NCBI RefSeq assembly: GCF_004138125.1
Contig: NZ_RXHS01000007.1
Coordinates: forward strand, 62,001-126,000
DNA from: Seramator thermalis
Lineage (GTDB): Bacteria; Bacteroidota; Bacteroidia; Bacteroidales; Dysgonomonadaceae
DNA: 64,000 nucleotides
Reading direction: 5' to 3'
A model generated the notes under the pieces. It ran no database searches, had not been told where the DNA came from, and saw nothing but the letters and a program-made list of their open reading frames with translations. Every line of letters starts with the position of its first letter. Within the stretch, counting starts at the first letter, position 1. A program made the translations under genes and the position numbers. Positions 35,301 to 45,319 of the stretch are shown in pieces.

Positions 35301-36422
35301 ATGAAGAAAATGATCAATATATTTCTTATTGCTTTTTTTATTTTGGGTGCTTGTTCAGAAGGAGATGATCCAAATACCGAACCACCTGAGCCTGGAAAAC
35401 AGATTGAAATTACGGTTAATCCTGAACCCGGGGAATTTTCCGGTGACGGAGAAACAAAAAGTGTAATTGTTGCGGCAAATGCCGATTGGGCGGTTACTTC
35501 CAGCCAGCCTTGGTGTACGCTTTCTGTAGCAAAAGGGTATTCCGGGCAGACAAGTTTAAAGATCACGGTTTTAAAAAATCCGTTTGAAACACCACGGACT
35601 GCAGAACTTACTTTTATTGCAGGCGATGATTTTACTAAAAAGGTTACCATAACCCAACGAAAAGGGCAACCGGAGAATTATGTCCCTGAAGGGTATAATT
35701 TGGTGTGGAGCGATGAATTTAACGATATGCGAGAAAACGATGGAAAGCCGTCCATGCCCGGTACAGAAAAATGGTGGTTTGAAACCGGTGCAAGTGGTTG
35801 GGGGAATAACGAGCTTCAAAATTATATCGATCGTTTTATTGGCACGGATACTTGTGCTGTAGTAACCGACGGGACGTTGAAAATCATTGCCAAAAAAAAG
35901 GGTTCGGAGGTGATATCTATTCGGATGAACACAATTAAAAGTTGGCAATACGGTTATTTTGAAGCCCGACTGCGCATGCCGAGTGGAAAAGGCACATGGC
36001 CTGCCTTCTGGATGCTGCCAAAGGATTTTAGGAGTTGGCCTCTTGATGGAGAAATAGATATCATGGAATATGTGGGATACGATCCCAATATGGTACATGC
36101 TTCGGTACATACTATGGCCTACAATCATGCCATTGGAACGCAAAAAACGGCAACAAAACGAGTGGAAAATGCTGAAACGGAATTTCATATTTATGCTTTG
36201 GAATGGACTGCCGATCGAATTACTGCTTTTATTGATGGACAACAATATTTTTCATTTGCAAATGATGGTAAGGGCAATGTAAATACATGGCCATTCAATA
36301 AGCCGTTTTATTTGAAACTCAATTTGGCATGGGGCGGTAATTGGGGTGGAGCCCAAGGCGTGGACGAAAGCAAACTTCCTGCAACGTATGAAATTGATTA
36401 TGTCCGGGTTTATCAAAAATAA
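35301..36422 (+). CDS. GH16 beta-glucanase lipoprotein with BACON domain
   Basis: A 373-residue endo-beta-glucanase, probably laminarinase type. The signal peptide ends FILGACSEGDD with an acidic tail, indicating surface anchoring. Residues ~33-117 are a BACON domain (VIVAANADWAVTSSQPWCTL then KKVTITQRKGQ). The GH16 catalytic domain begins near 125 (YNLVWSDEFND) and has GYFEARLRMPSGKGTWPAFW, then the catalytic motif WPLDGEIDIMEYVG with nucleophile and acid/base glutamates in ExDxxE form. LAWGGNWGGAQGVD and the terminal IDYVRVYQK are also typical. It would cut beta-1,3-glucan at the cell surface to oligosaccharides for SusCD import. The GH5 gene follows after 12 bases. Confidence 0.93.
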   Translation: MKKMINIFLIAFFILGACSEGDDPNTEPPEPGKQIEITVNPEPGEFSGDGETKSVIVAANADWAVTSSQPWCTLSVAKGYSGQTSLKITVLKNPFETPRTAELTFIAGDDFTKKVTITQRKGQPENYVPEGYNLVWSDEFNDMRENDGKPSMPGTEKWWFETGASGWGNNELQNYIDRFIGTDTCAVVTDGTLKIIAKKKGSEVISIRMNTIKSWQYGYFEARLRMPSGKGTWPAFWMLPKDFRSWPLDGEIDIMEYVGYDPNMVHASVHTMAYNHAIGTQKTATKRVENAETEFHIYALEWTADRITAFIDGQQYFSFANDGKGNVNTWPFNKPFYLKLNLAWGGNWGGAQGVDESKLPATYEIDYVRVYQK

Positions 36423-36434
36423 AATTCACGGAAT

Positions 36435-37679
36435 ATGCAGAGAGCAAGTAAAGTACTCCTTATCGTTTTGTTTTCGGGAACAATTATTTTTCCCTTGTTT
36501 TCACAAAACGAAAGACGCGAGAAAAATCGTTTCATCTCCGTAGTGGAACAAAATTTAGTTACTCCCGACGGGGAAGTGTTTTTGATGAAAGGCATCAATC
36601 TTGGGAATTGGTTAAATCCTGAAGGGTACATGTTTCTGTTTCAGGATGTAAATTCTTACCGACTTATCGATCAGGCTTTGAAAGAAATGGTAGGGCCGGA
36701 TTTCGTCAATCAATTCTGGAGGAAGTTTCAGGAAAACTACATTACCCAAGATGATATTCGTTACATCCGTCAAACCGGCATGAATTCCATTCGTATTCCT
36801 TTTCATTACAAATTGTTTACCTGTGAAGATTTTATGGGAAGTAACAATCCCAATCGCGGATTCGAACTGCTCGATAATGTTATTCGATGGTGCAAAGAGG
36901 AAGGGCTGTATGTCGTACTCGATATGCATGCTGCGCCGGGAGGTCAAACCGGTGACAACATTGATGACAGTTACGGTTACCCGTGGTTATTCGAGAGTCC
37001 TAAAAGTCAAGAGCTTTTTTGTTCCATCTGGAAGCGGATTGCCGAACATTATGCCGATGAGCCTACCGTTCTTGGGTATGATTTGCTGAATGAACCCATT
37101 GCCCATTTTTTCGATAACAAAGATGAGCTAAATAATTATCTCGAACCCCTTTACATGAAGGCTACAGAAGCGATTAGAGAAGTTGACAAAAATCATATTG
37201 TAATCTGGGGAGGAGCGCAATGGAATACCAATTTTTCGGTTTTCCAAAATCCGCATTTCGACGATAAAATGATGTACGAATGTCATACGTATTGGTCAGA
37301 TACTACTCAAGCAGCAATTCAGCACTTTCTCGATTTTAGGGAGAACACGAATTTGCCGATATATATGGGCGAAACAGGAGAAAATACGGACGAATGGATT
37401 GGCGGATTTCGACGTTTGCTTGAAAGAAATCATATGGGGTGGCATTTCTGGCCGTATAAAAAAATGCTTAAAACCAGTTGCATGGTTTCAATAAAAGAGC
37501 CCAAGAATTGGGATCTTGTTGTGGAATATACCCAAAAGGATCGAAGCAGCTTTGCCAAAATTCGCGAAAACAGACCTGACCTAAATAAAGTGCGAAATGC
37601 ATTGAGTGAATTGCTTGATAATTGTAAATTTGTTGAGTGTGCAAAAAATGACGGTTACATAAAAACATTAGGCATGTAA
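36435..37679 (+). CDS. GH5-family beta-glucanase
   Basis: A 414-residue glycoside hydrolase. The signal peptide is of the ordinary cleaved type (GTIIFPLFSQNERR), so it is probably periplasmic. The GH5 barrel shows MKGINLGNWLNPEGYM near residue 55, GMNSIRIPFHYK near 117, the histidine in VVLDMHAAPGGQ, the acid/base glutamate in YDLLNEPIAHF near 220, YECHTYW near 277 and the nucleophile in IYMGETGENTDEW near 315. The NLGNWL opening recalls exo-beta-1,3-glucanase-like members; the subfamily was not assigned. It lies 12 bases after the GH16 gene and 41 before GH3. An inverted repeat spans its stop codon. Role: trimming imported beta-glucan oligosaccharides (inference). Confidence 0.9.
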   Translation: MQRASKVLLIVLFSGTIIFPLFSQNERREKNRFISVVEQNLVTPDGEVFLMKGINLGNWLNPEGYMFLFQDVNSYRLIDQALKEMVGPDFVNQFWRKFQENYITQDDIRYIRQTGMNSIRIPFHYKLFTCEDFMGSNNPNRGFELLDNVIRWCKEEGLYVVLDMHAAPGGQTGDNIDDSYGYPWLFESPKSQELFCSIWKRIAEHYADEPTVLGYDLLNEPIAHFFDNKDELNNYLEPLYMKATEAIREVDKNHIVIWGGAQWNTNFSVFQNPHFDDKMMYECHTYWSDTTQAAIQHFLDFRENTNLPIYMGETGENTDEWIGGFRRLLERNHMGWHFWPYKKMLKTSCMVSIKEPKNWDLVVEYTQKDRSSFAKIRENRPDLNKVRNALSELLDNCKFVECAKNDGYIKTLGM

Positions 37680-37683
37680 CCGT
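37651..37683 (+). terminator. Inverted repeat spanning the GH5 stop codon
   Basis: ACGGTTACAT (37651-37660) pairs perfectly with ATGTAACCGT (37674-37683) around a 13-base loop; the TAA stop lies in the right arm. Only weak A-rich sequence follows, so it may modulate mRNA ends rather than terminate. Confidence 0.45.
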
Positions 37684-37720
37684 AAAAGACAATTAAAATT
37701 TTATCAAAACGGATAAATCA

Positions 37721-40051
37721 ATGAAACAGAAAAAATTTGTATTTCTCTTGCTGCTTTTGCTTTCTTCAGTGGGATGCGGGCATGGAAAAACCGATGATCA
37801 GCAAGTTGAGCAAAAAATCAACGAGTTGATCTCTAAAATGTCCATTGAAGAAAAGGTTGGTCAGATGGCGCAATTCACCATCGATGTCTTGGGTAAAGGT
37901 GGAGGTGTTTACGCCAGCGATGAGCCTTTTGAACTTGATCCGGCCATGATGGACACGGTTTTCGGTAAATATAAGGTAGGATCTATTTTGAATACTAGCA
38001 ACAATAGGGCAAGAACTACCGAAGTATGGGAAAATACCGTTAGAGCGATTCAGGAAAAAGCGCTTAAAGAAATCGGTATTCCTGTGATTTACGGGATTGA
38101 TGCCATTCATGGGGTTACCTATACAGCAGGGGCAACTTTTTTCCCTCAACAAATAGGGTTGGCAGCTACGTTTAATCCGAAATTGATGGAGGAGGGTTCA
38201 CGTATAGCGGCTTATGAAACCAGAGCCAGCAATATTCCGTGGAATTTTTCTCCTATCCTCGATTTGGGGCGTGATCCGCGTTGGCCACGTCAATGGGAGA
38301 CTTTCGGAGAAGATCCTTATCTAGCTAAAGTACTGGGAATGGCGTCGGTTCAAGGATATCAAGGGAAGGATCGCAATCATATAGACCAAAATCATGTTGC
38401 GGCTACTTTGAAGCACTACATGGGGTATGGCGTCCCTTATTCGGGAAAAGATCGTACACCTTCCATCATTACGGAAAGTGATCTTCGAGAAAAGCATTTC
38501 GAACCGTTTCGCGCTGCTGTCGATGGCGGTGCTTTGTCGCTGATGGTCAATTCGGGTATTATCAACGGTGTTTCCACTCATTCAGACTATCGGTTGCTTA
38601 CCGAATGGTTGAAAGAGGATTTGAATTTCGACGGTGTCATCGTTACCGATTGGGCTGATGTGCAAAATCTGCTTTCTCGTGATCATATTGCCAAAGATTA
38701 TAGAGATGCTATTCGCATCGCAATAAATGCCGGAATCGATATGGTGATGGAGCCTTATAATCTGAAATTTTGCGACGAATTGGTTGCTCTTGTCAAATCG
38801 GGAGAAGTAAAACAGGAAAGAATTGATGATGCCGTTCGTCGCATTTTGAGGATGAAGTATCGTCTCGGATTGTTCGACCGTCCTTATTGGTCACGCAACG
38901 AATATCCCGATTTTGGAAGTAAGGCGCATGAAGCCGCTGCCAAAGCTGCGGCCGACGAATCGATTACGTTGCTGAAAAATGAGGGCAATATCTTACCGCT
39001 GCAAAAAGGAGCGCGTCTCTTGGTTACAGGACCCAATGCCAATTCGATGCGCACGCTGAATGGAGGATGGAGTTACTCGTGGCAGGGCGAAAAAACGGAA
39101 GAATTTGCTCAGCAATACAATACGATATTTGAAGCGTTGCAAAATAAATTCGGGGGAACAAATGTGAAATACGAGCCGGGCGTGACGTATAAAATGGACG
39201 GACAATATTTCGAAGAGAATCCCCCGGAAATCGAAAAAGCCGTTGCTGCTGCTTCCGATGTGGATTATGTGGTGCTTTGCTTGGGAGAAAATTCGTATTG
39301 CGAAACGCCCGGAAATCTTGATGAGTTGACACTCTCGGAAAATCAGATTGCATTGGCAAAAGCACTCTACAAAACGGGTAAACCGGTCATTCTTGTGCTC
39401 AACGAAGGTCGTCCACGCTTGATTCGTACCATCGAACCCGATGCAAAAGCGGTCGTTCAGGTTTATCTTCCCGGAAATTATGGCGGCGATGCACTTGCCG
39501 ATATTTTGGCAGGAGATGTCAATCCGAGTGGAAAACTTCCCTACACCTATCCTAAATTTGAACAAAGCCTCATCACCTACGATCACAAACCGAGTCAGAA
39601 TTTGGCCGAAAAAATGAGTGGTGCTTACGATTACGGAGCACGTACCGATGTGCAATATCCGTTTGGATTCGGATTGAGTTATACTACTTTCGAATATTCA
39701 AACCTTACGGTTGACAAAAATGAATTTCTCCCGGGCGATATTTTGACGGTTTCGGTAGATGTAAAAAATACCGGAAAAGTGGCAGGAAAAGAAACCGTGA
39801 TGCTTTTCAGCAGCGATTTGGTTGCATCTATTACTCCCGATGTGCGTCGTTTGCGTGCTTTCGAGAAAATCGAATTGCAACCCGGAGAAACGAAAAAAGT
39901 AGTGCTCAAACTTCCTGCCAACGATCTTGCATTTGTGAACGAAAAAGGCAAATGGATAATCGAAGAAGGCGACTTTAGGTTTCAGATCGGAAATCTAACT
40001 GATAAGGTAACTTGTACGCAGACGAAAATATGGGATTCCCCAAACAAGTGA
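37721..40051 (+). CDS. GH3 beta-glucosidase lipoprotein of PUL 1
   Basis: A 776-residue exo-acting beta-glucosidase. The signal peptide ends LSSVGCGHGK, a lipobox, but with fewer acidic residues than the surface lipoproteins. The N-terminal GH3 barrel shows KVGQMAQFTIDVLGKGGG, IPVIYGIDAIHG, LKHYMGYGVPYSG and the nucleophile aspartate in FDGVIVTDWADVQNL near 310. The second domain has SITLLKNEGNILPL, GPNANSMRTLNGGWSYSW and VLCLGENSYCETPGN with the likely acid/base region, and the C-terminal fibronectin-III-like domain runs from YPFGFGLSYTTF to the end. From about 38520 to 39960 the DNA is nearly identical to the GH3 gene of PUL 2. Last gene of PUL 1, followed by a terminator. Confidence 0.95.
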   Translation: MKQKKFVFLLLLLLSSVGCGHGKTDDQQVEQKINELISKMSIEEKVGQMAQFTIDVLGKGGGVYASDEPFELDPAMMDTVFGKYKVGSILNTSNNRARTTEVWENTVRAIQEKALKEIGIPVIYGIDAIHGVTYTAGATFFPQQIGLAATFNPKLMEEGSRIAAYETRASNIPWNFSPILDLGRDPRWPRQWETFGEDPYLAKVLGMASVQGYQGKDRNHIDQNHVAATLKHYMGYGVPYSGKDRTPSIITESDLREKHFEPFRAAVDGGALSLMVNSGIINGVSTHSDYRLLTEWLKEDLNFDGVIVTDWADVQNLLSRDHIAKDYRDAIRIAINAGIDMVMEPYNLKFCDELVALVKSGEVKQERIDDAVRRILRMKYRLGLFDRPYWSRNEYPDFGSKAHEAAAKAAADESITLLKNEGNILPLQKGARLLVTGPNANSMRTLNGGWSYSWQGEKTEEFAQQYNTIFEALQNKFGGTNVKYEPGVTYKMDGQYFEENPPEIEKAVAAASDVDYVVLCLGENSYCETPGNLDELTLSENQIALAKALYKTGKPVILVLNEGRPRLIRTIEPDAKAVVQVYLPGNYGGDALADILAGDVNPSGKLPYTYPKFEQSLITYDHKPSQNLAEKMSGAYDYGARTDVQYPFGFGLSYTTFEYSNLTVDKNEFLPGDILTVSVDVKNTGKVAGKETVMLFSSDLVASITPDVRRLRAFEKIELQPGETKKVVLKLPANDLAFVNEKGKWIIEEGDFRFQIGNLTDKVTCTQTKIWDSPNK
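38520..39960 (+). repeat. Near-identical GH3 segment, copy 1
   Basis: Nearly the same DNA as 50633-52072, in the same direction. The translated segments differ at only 8 residues over roughly 480. From about 39432 to 39957 I see no difference at all. Outside the tract the two genes fall to roughly 70% protein identity on the left and diverge fully on the right. Confidence 0.85.
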
Positions 40052-40121
40052 CGAATTAAGTCGAAAAAGAAATTCCTGTTTGAGAAGCGGAGACTGTTTC
40101 GTTCATGTCATTTTTTTCATA

Positions 40122-40163
40122 AAACATCGGCATTCGCGAGGGATGTTCGATGTTTATTTTTTT
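40122..40163 (+). terminator. Terminator at the end of PUL 1
   Basis: AAACATCG (40122-40129) pairs with CGATGTTT (40148-40155) and is followed by A and a run of seven T. It lies 70 bases past the GH3 stop and separates PUL 1 from the PUL 2 regulators. Confidence 0.6.
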
Positions 40164-40219
40164 ACTTCGTAACAGATTTTGTTGTATTTTCGCTACGTAG
40201 AATTAGAAGAATACATACG

Positions 40220-40807
40220 ATGTTCCCTCTCAAGGAAGAAACTGATGATCTTATAGCTCTCCGCAATGGTTCCCCGAAAGCTTTCGAGAGAATTTACCAT
40301 CGTTATGGCGGAAAGCTGTACAACTTCATCATGACCCTTTCTCATGGCGATCGATACCTGGCCGAGGAGATAGTTCAGTCTGTCTTTATCAAACTCTGGG
40401 AGGTGCGCGAGCAAATCCATCCCGAGAAATCCGTTATCTTTTATCTTTCTACCATTGGGAAAAATATGCTCATGAATACCTATCAGCGGCAAACTATAGA
40501 ATTTGTGTATCGAAAATTACTTTCGGAACAACAAGTCGATTATGATACTACTACAGAGGAGGAAATCGATCGCAAGTGGTTGGAAAATTTTGCGGACGAA
40601 CTTATCCGACAACTTCCGCCCTCGCGACAGAAAATATTTATTTTAAGCCGCAAAGAAGGTTATTCAAACAAGCAAATCGCCGAAATGCTGAATATCTCTG
40701 TAAGCACGGTGGAGACGCAACTTTCGTTAGCGATGAAATTCATGCGAAAAGAATTTCAAAAGAATCGCGATAAACTATTCGTACTTTTGATTTGTCTGTT
40801 AATTTAG
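40220..40807 (+). CDS. FecI-type ECF sigma factor of PUL 2
   Basis: A 195-residue sigma-70 family factor, the PUL 2 counterpart of the one at 25156. Region 2: AFERIYHRYGGKLYNFIMTL near residue 20 and AEEIVQSVFIKLWEVRE near 55. Region 4: PPSRQKIFILSRKEGYSN near 135 followed by the helix-turn-helix IAEMLNISVSTVETQLSLAM. It starts at the ATG at 40220 and is followed after 67 bases by a FecR-type gene. It should direct expression of the SusC operon starting at 42026 in response to its glucan. The two sigma proteins of this window are clearly different in sequence, so their promoters are probably distinct. Confidence 0.92.
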   Translation: MFPLKEETDDLIALRNGSPKAFERIYHRYGGKLYNFIMTLSHGDRYLAEEIVQSVFIKLWEVREQIHPEKSVIFYLSTIGKNMLMNTYQRQTIEFVYRKLLSEQQVDYDTTTEEEIDRKWLENFADELIRQLPPSRQKIFILSRKEGYSNKQIAEMLNISVSTVETQLSLAMKFMRKEFQKNRDKLFVLLICLLI

Positions 40808-40874
40808 TATAAAGATATATTTCCGGTTAGTGAAAACGAGATGAGTAATTGTATCATAAATAAGAGATGAAAAA

Positions 40875-41852
40875 ATGAAGGATAAAAACTACACAATCTT
40901 GTTTGAAAAATATCTTCGTAACGAGGCATCGGCCGACGAAGTGGCACAATTGCAGGCCATCATGCATCACAATGCGAAAATACAAGCTATTTTTGAAGAT
41001 GAGTTACGCTACTCCGATTCATCGATGGATGAAAATACCCGACATAAATTATTTCAAAATATCCGCCGGCAGGTTTACAACGAAAAAGAACCCCGTTTCC
41101 TTCAAAAGAGTTGGGAAAAAGCGTTATACTGGGCTGCTATTTTCATTTTACCCGTTATCTCGGCATTTTCCGTATATTATTATTTTACTCAAAAGCAGCA
41201 GATCGTTAACCATCCCACCGAAATCATTGCCCGATACGGTGAGAAAGCCGAAGTCGTTCTTCCCGATGGAAGCAGAGTATGGATTAATTCCGGTTCCAAA
41301 ATTATTTATGATGATGCATTTAATCGAAAGCAACGCCCGGTTTTTTTGGAAGGCGAAGCCTGTTTTGAAGTGGCAACGGATAAGGATCGACCATTTGTTG
41401 TAAAAACCAAAGCAATGAACATTCAAGCCCTCGGGACAACCTTCAATGTTCGATCTTACGATGATGACGAACAGGCCTATGCCGTTTTGCTCGAAGGGAA
41501 AATAAAAGTAAGCGCTTCGGGTCAGGAGCGAATTCTGACCGAAAATCAGCGTGCTACATTCAACAAAAACACACACGTGCTTACGACCGATATCGTTCGT
41601 TCGGTTGATTTCGCGCAATGGAGAAATGGAAATCTGTATTTCGATAATCAGACGTTCGAAGATATCGCCCGTACGTTATCGCGTATTTTTAATGTCGATA
41701 TTCGTTTTGCCTCCGATACTCTCCGCTCCATGCGCTTTTCAGGAACTTTGGGTATGAGCGGCATTCAAAATGCATTGGACATTTTGTCGCTTACTTCGCC
41801 CATGCGTTACAAAATGGATGGAACAACGATAGAATTATACCATCGAAAATAA
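40875..41852 (+). CDS. FecR-type anti-sigma factor of PUL 2
   Basis: A 325-residue inner-membrane regulator. The cytosolic N-terminal region (ILFEKYLRNEASADEVAQLQ) is followed by a membrane helix near 78-96 (ALYWAAIFILPVISAFSVYY). The periplasmic FecR core has ARYGEKAEVVLPDGSRVWIN, then RPVFLEGEACFEVATDKDRP and IQALGTTFNVRSYDDDEQ. The C-terminal part (DNQTFEDIARTLSRIFNVDI) resembles DUF4974. It would bind the sigma factor encoded just upstream and read the STN domain of the SusC encoded next. The gap to susC is ~170 bases and should hold the sigma-dependent promoter; I could not define it. Confidence 0.92.
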   Translation: MKDKNYTILFEKYLRNEASADEVAQLQAIMHHNAKIQAIFEDELRYSDSSMDENTRHKLFQNIRRQVYNEKEPRFLQKSWEKALYWAAIFILPVISAFSVYYYFTQKQQIVNHPTEIIARYGEKAEVVLPDGSRVWINSGSKIIYDDAFNRKQRPVFLEGEACFEVATDKDRPFVVKTKAMNIQALGTTFNVRSYDDDEQAYAVLLEGKIKVSASGQERILTENQRATFNKNTHVLTTDIVRSVDFAQWRNGNLYFDNQTFEDIARTLSRIFNVDIRFASDTLRSMRFSGTLGMSGIQNALDILSLTSPMRYKMDGTTIELYHRK

Positions 41853-42025
41853 TCTCCAAGCGATTTCAGCACACATGGCTTTTTCATCGGCTTAACCGAA
41901 ACGGGGAACACCAAGTTAAATGCCGTTAATTAAATCTAATACATTAGTGGTTTCCCCATCCTAAATCTGTATTGTATAAAATAGAGGGAATAATAATCAA
42001 TCTATTCCAATTCAGCAATTGTATC

Positions 42026-45000
42026 ATGTTTAAATTGTTATCAATGAAAAAAAAATCATTTATCAGAAAATGCCACTTCCGGCCAAAGCTTGCCATAATT
42101 CTGCTATTAGCTGCTATGGCGATGCCGTCTTTTTCACAAATTTCCTTAAATGTAAGGAATCAACCTTTTCGTCAAGCATTGAAGGAAATAGAAAAAGTGA
42201 GTAATTATCGATTTTTTTACAACGAATCGTTGCCTATTTTAGACAAAAACAGCACGATTCAAGTCTCCAATTCCAACATCGATGAGGTTATGCAAAAACT
42301 ACTTGCCAACACCGATGTTACCTACGAAAAAAACAACAATATCATTGTTTTAGTAGAAAAAACAAACACCAATGCCGATCAGCAACCTAATGCACCCCGG
42401 CAAGCAAACATAACGGTGAAGGGAAAGGTTACGGATGTTAACGGCGAGCCAATCATCGGGGTGAATATTTTCGTGGTAGGAACAGCCACCGGCACAGTTA
42501 GCGATTACGACGGCAATTATTCTTTGACCGTACCTCGTGGTTCTGTGTTGCGTTTCTCGTATATCGGCTACAGGGATCGGGAACTTACCATCACCGACCA
42601 AAATACGCTCGACGTTCAGATGGAGGAAGATACCGAAATGTTGGACGAGTTGGTAGTGATCGGCTACGGTGCCGTGAAAAGACGCGACGTAACTACTGCT
42701 GTGTCCACCGTATCGACACAAGATTTGCTGGAACGTCCCGTAATATCTGCAGCCCAAGCTATACAGGGGAAAGCGGCCGGTGTGCAAGTAGTGCAACCCA
42801 ACGGGCAGCCGGGAGGAGGAATGGTTGTGCGTGTCAGGGGAAATACCTCTATCACTGCGAGCAATGATCCGTTATACGTTGTGGATGGAGTGCCTACCGA
42901 TAATATAGATTTTTTGGCTCCTGCTGATATTGAATCCATGCAGATCCTAAAAGATGCATCCTCTGCAGCTATTTATGGATCTCGAGCTTCAAATGGCGTT
43001 GTATTAATAACTACCAAAGCGGGTAAAGCCGGACAGTCTAAAATTAGTTTTAACTCCTACGTAGGAGCATCTCATGTGATCAAGCAGTTAAAATCTTTGA
43101 ACGTAGCTCAGTATAAAGAATTGATGGATGAGCTGGGTGCGGTAGTTTTGCCCGAGGGGCTTACGGATCAGACGGATTGGTTTAACGAAACTTATCGTAC
43201 CGGATTGAACCAGAACTATCAATTATCAATTTCGAGTGGAAACGATAAACTTCGCTACTTGATTTCGGGGGGATATACCAACGAGAAAGGTGTTCTGAAT
43301 GTATCTTATTTCAAACGATATAATTTCCGTGCAAATATCGAAAATCAGGTACGAGACTGGCTTAATATCGGCGCCAATATCGCTTATTCCGATTATTCGA
43401 ATAACGGAATAATTTCAGGAACCGGTGCCAATCGTGCCGGAGTTGTTTTATCGGTAATCAATACTCCTACATATGCTCCTATATGGGATCCGGAGAATCC
43501 TCGTCAATACTATAATGATTTTTATGGGGCGAACATTACGCATCCGATCGAAAATCTCTCTCGCACCGAAGATAACAAAACGCGTAACAATCGTTTATTG
43601 GGTTCATTTAATGCGGAATTCACATTATTGCCAAATTTGAAATTTAAGAGCACTAACTCAATCGATCGGGTTTACTATCACGCGACAACTTATCTTGATC
43701 CGGTTAAAACTTCATACGGAAGAAATCAGGGAGGTACAGCGTCGGACAATCGTTCCTTGAGCACCGTACTTACTTTTGATAATATCCTTACTTATGATTT
43801 TACGAAGGATGAACATTCGCTAAGCCTCATGGCAGGTACATCCTACACCACTTCACAGTGGAACAATTCGTATATGTCCGGAAGTTTTTTCAGGACTGAT
43901 TATTCTCCCAAAACACTTAATGCAGCCAATAAGATAGATCCTTGGGGTACGGGAACATCGGCCTCAGACTGGGCCTTGATGTCATATCTTGGAAGAGTGT
44001 CATACAACTACGCCAGTAAGTATTTGCTCACTGTTAATTTCCGAGCCGACGGTTCTTCGAAATTGTCTCCTGAAAACAGATTCGGTTATTTTCCTTCGGT
44101 ATCGGCCGCATGGAGGATTTCATCCGAAGATTTTATGAGTGATGTCGATTGGGTTGACGATTTGAAACTCAGAGGTGGTTGGGGTAAAACCGGCAATCAA
44201 TCCGGCATCAGTGATTATGCATATTTGCAACTCTATAACATTCAACGAATCCCATGGTGGGAAACAGGTAATGATCGGGCTGTTGTTAACATCACGCCGG
44301 CCAACATGCGTAATCGAGACCTTACTTGGGAAACTACTGCACAGACTAATTTAGGAGTAGATTTCACTGTTTTGAAAAATAGACTCACTTTCGCTGCCGA
44401 TGCTTATTACAAATACACTACCAATTTGTTGATGAATGTTCCGCTTCCCGGTGGATTGGATTTTTCGAATATTTATCGCAATGAAGGCGAAATGGAAAAT
44501 AGAGGGTTCGAATTCTCACTTAATTCTAAGAATATTCAAAACTCACAATGGACATGGGACACGGATTTCAATATATCCTTTAATCGCAACAAAGTAACCA
44601 AATTATCGTTGCAAAAAATATACTATTTTGCAAATACGTCGGAAGCAACCAGTGAAAATGTGGTAAGAATGACGGAGGGGAAACCTCTTGGTATGTTTTG
44701 GGGATATATTTCGGAAGGCGTTGATCCCGAAACCGGAGATCTGAAATTCAAAGATTTGGATAATAACGGAAGAATTACCACCAGTGATAAAACCTATATC
44801 GGCGATCCGAATCCTGATTTCACTTGGGGTATGACAAACAATGTTTCGTTTAAGAATTTTAATTTAAGCATATTTTTCCAGGGATCGCAAGGTAACGATA
44901 TTTACAATGCGTCCAGATATGAAACCGAAGGAATGTATAATGGTCAAAATCAGTCAACCGAAGTAATCCGAAGGTGGAGAATTCCGGGCCAAATTACGGA

Positions 45001-45307
45001 CATGCCAAGAGCTTCAAAAAGTACAGACAATTTAAGAGCTTCTACCCGATTTGTTGAAGATGGCAGTTACCTGCGTCTGAAGAATTTAACTCTCTCTTAT
45101 AACGTTGAAGCTCCGATTTTGAAGAAATGGAAAATCGCGCGTTTGCAACCTTATTTTACAGCTCAAAACCTCTTCACTATCACCAATTACAAAGGTTTCG
45201 ATCCCGAAGTGAATCAGTATGGTGGTAGCTCAACCGTGCAGGGAATCGATTGGGGAACATATCCGCAAGTGAAGACATTTATTTTCGGTTTAAATATTGA
45301 CTTTTAA
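42026..45307 (+). CDS. susC: SusC-family TonB-dependent transporter/transducer of PUL 2
   Basis: An outer-membrane importer of about 1,093 residues. The frame extends to a TTG at 41972; ATGs at 42026 and 42044 are both possible, the second giving a tidy signal peptide (LAIILLLAAMAMPSFSQ). An STN domain follows (FRQALKEIEKVSNYRFFYNE), the signalling module that talks to FecR. Next come the carboxypeptidase-regulatory-like domain (GEPIIGVNIFVVGTATG), the TonB-box area LDELVVIGYGAVKR, the plug (VRVRGNTSITASNDPLYVVD) and the barrel, ending VKTFIFGLNIDF. Its domain order is the same as the IS-interrupted SusC of PUL 1, and the regulatory-like domains are similar between them. Unlike that copy it is intact. 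susD follows after 12 bases. Confidence 0.94.
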   Translation: MFKLLSMKKKSFIRKCHFRPKLAIILLLAAMAMPSFSQISLNVRNQPFRQALKEIEKVSNYRFFYNESLPILDKNSTIQVSNSNIDEVMQKLLANTDVTYEKNNNIIVLVEKTNTNADQQPNAPRQANITVKGKVTDVNGEPIIGVNIFVVGTATGTVSDYDGNYSLTVPRGSVLRFSYIGYRDRELTITDQNTLDVQMEEDTEMLDELVVIGYGAVKRRDVTTAVSTVSTQDLLERPVISAAQAIQGKAAGVQVVQPNGQPGGGMVVRVRGNTSITASNDPLYVVDGVPTDNIDFLAPADIESMQILKDASSAAIYGSRASNGVVLITTKAGKAGQSKISFNSYVGASHVIKQLKSLNVAQYKELMDELGAVVLPEGLTDQTDWFNETYRTGLNQNYQLSISSGNDKLRYLISGGYTNEKGVLNVSYFKRYNFRANIENQVRDWLNIGANIAYSDYSNNGIISGTGANRAGVVLSVINTPTYAPIWDPENPRQYYNDFYGANITHPIENLSRTEDNKTRNNRLLGSFNAEFTLLPNLKFKSTNSIDRVYYHATTYLDPVKTSYGRNQGGTASDNRSLSTVLTFDNILTYDFTKDEHSLSLMAGTSYTTSQWNNSYMSGSFFRTDYSPKTLNAANKIDPWGTGTSASDWALMSYLGRVSYNYASKYLLTVNFRADGSSKLSPENRFGYFPSVSAAWRISSEDFMSDVDWVDDLKLRGGWGKTGNQSGISDYAYLQLYNIQRIPWWETGNDRAVVNITPANMRNRDLTWETTAQTNLGVDFTVLKNRLTFAADAYYKYTTNLLMNVPLPGGLDFSNIYRNEGEMENRGFEFSLNSKNIQNSQWTWDTDFNISFNRNKVTKLSLQKIYYFANTSEATSENVVRMTEGKPLGMFWGYISEGVDPETGDLKFKDLDNNGRITTSDKTYIGDPNPDFTWGMTNNVSFKNFNLSIFFQGSQGNDIYNASRYETEGMYNGQNQSTEVIRRWRIPGQITDMPRASKSTDNLRASTRFVEDGSYLRLKNLTLSYNVEAPILKKWKIARLQPYFTAQNLFTITNYKGFDPEVNQYGGSSTVQGIDWGTYPQVKTFIFGLNIDF

Positions 45308-45319
45308 AAAATTATTGCA

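Noticed and set aside
38993-39655. 220-codon antisense frames present in both GH3 genes (also 51105-51767)
   Set aside because: Their striking similarity to each other simply follows from the near-identical GH3 DNA; they are shadows, not a paired antisense gene family.
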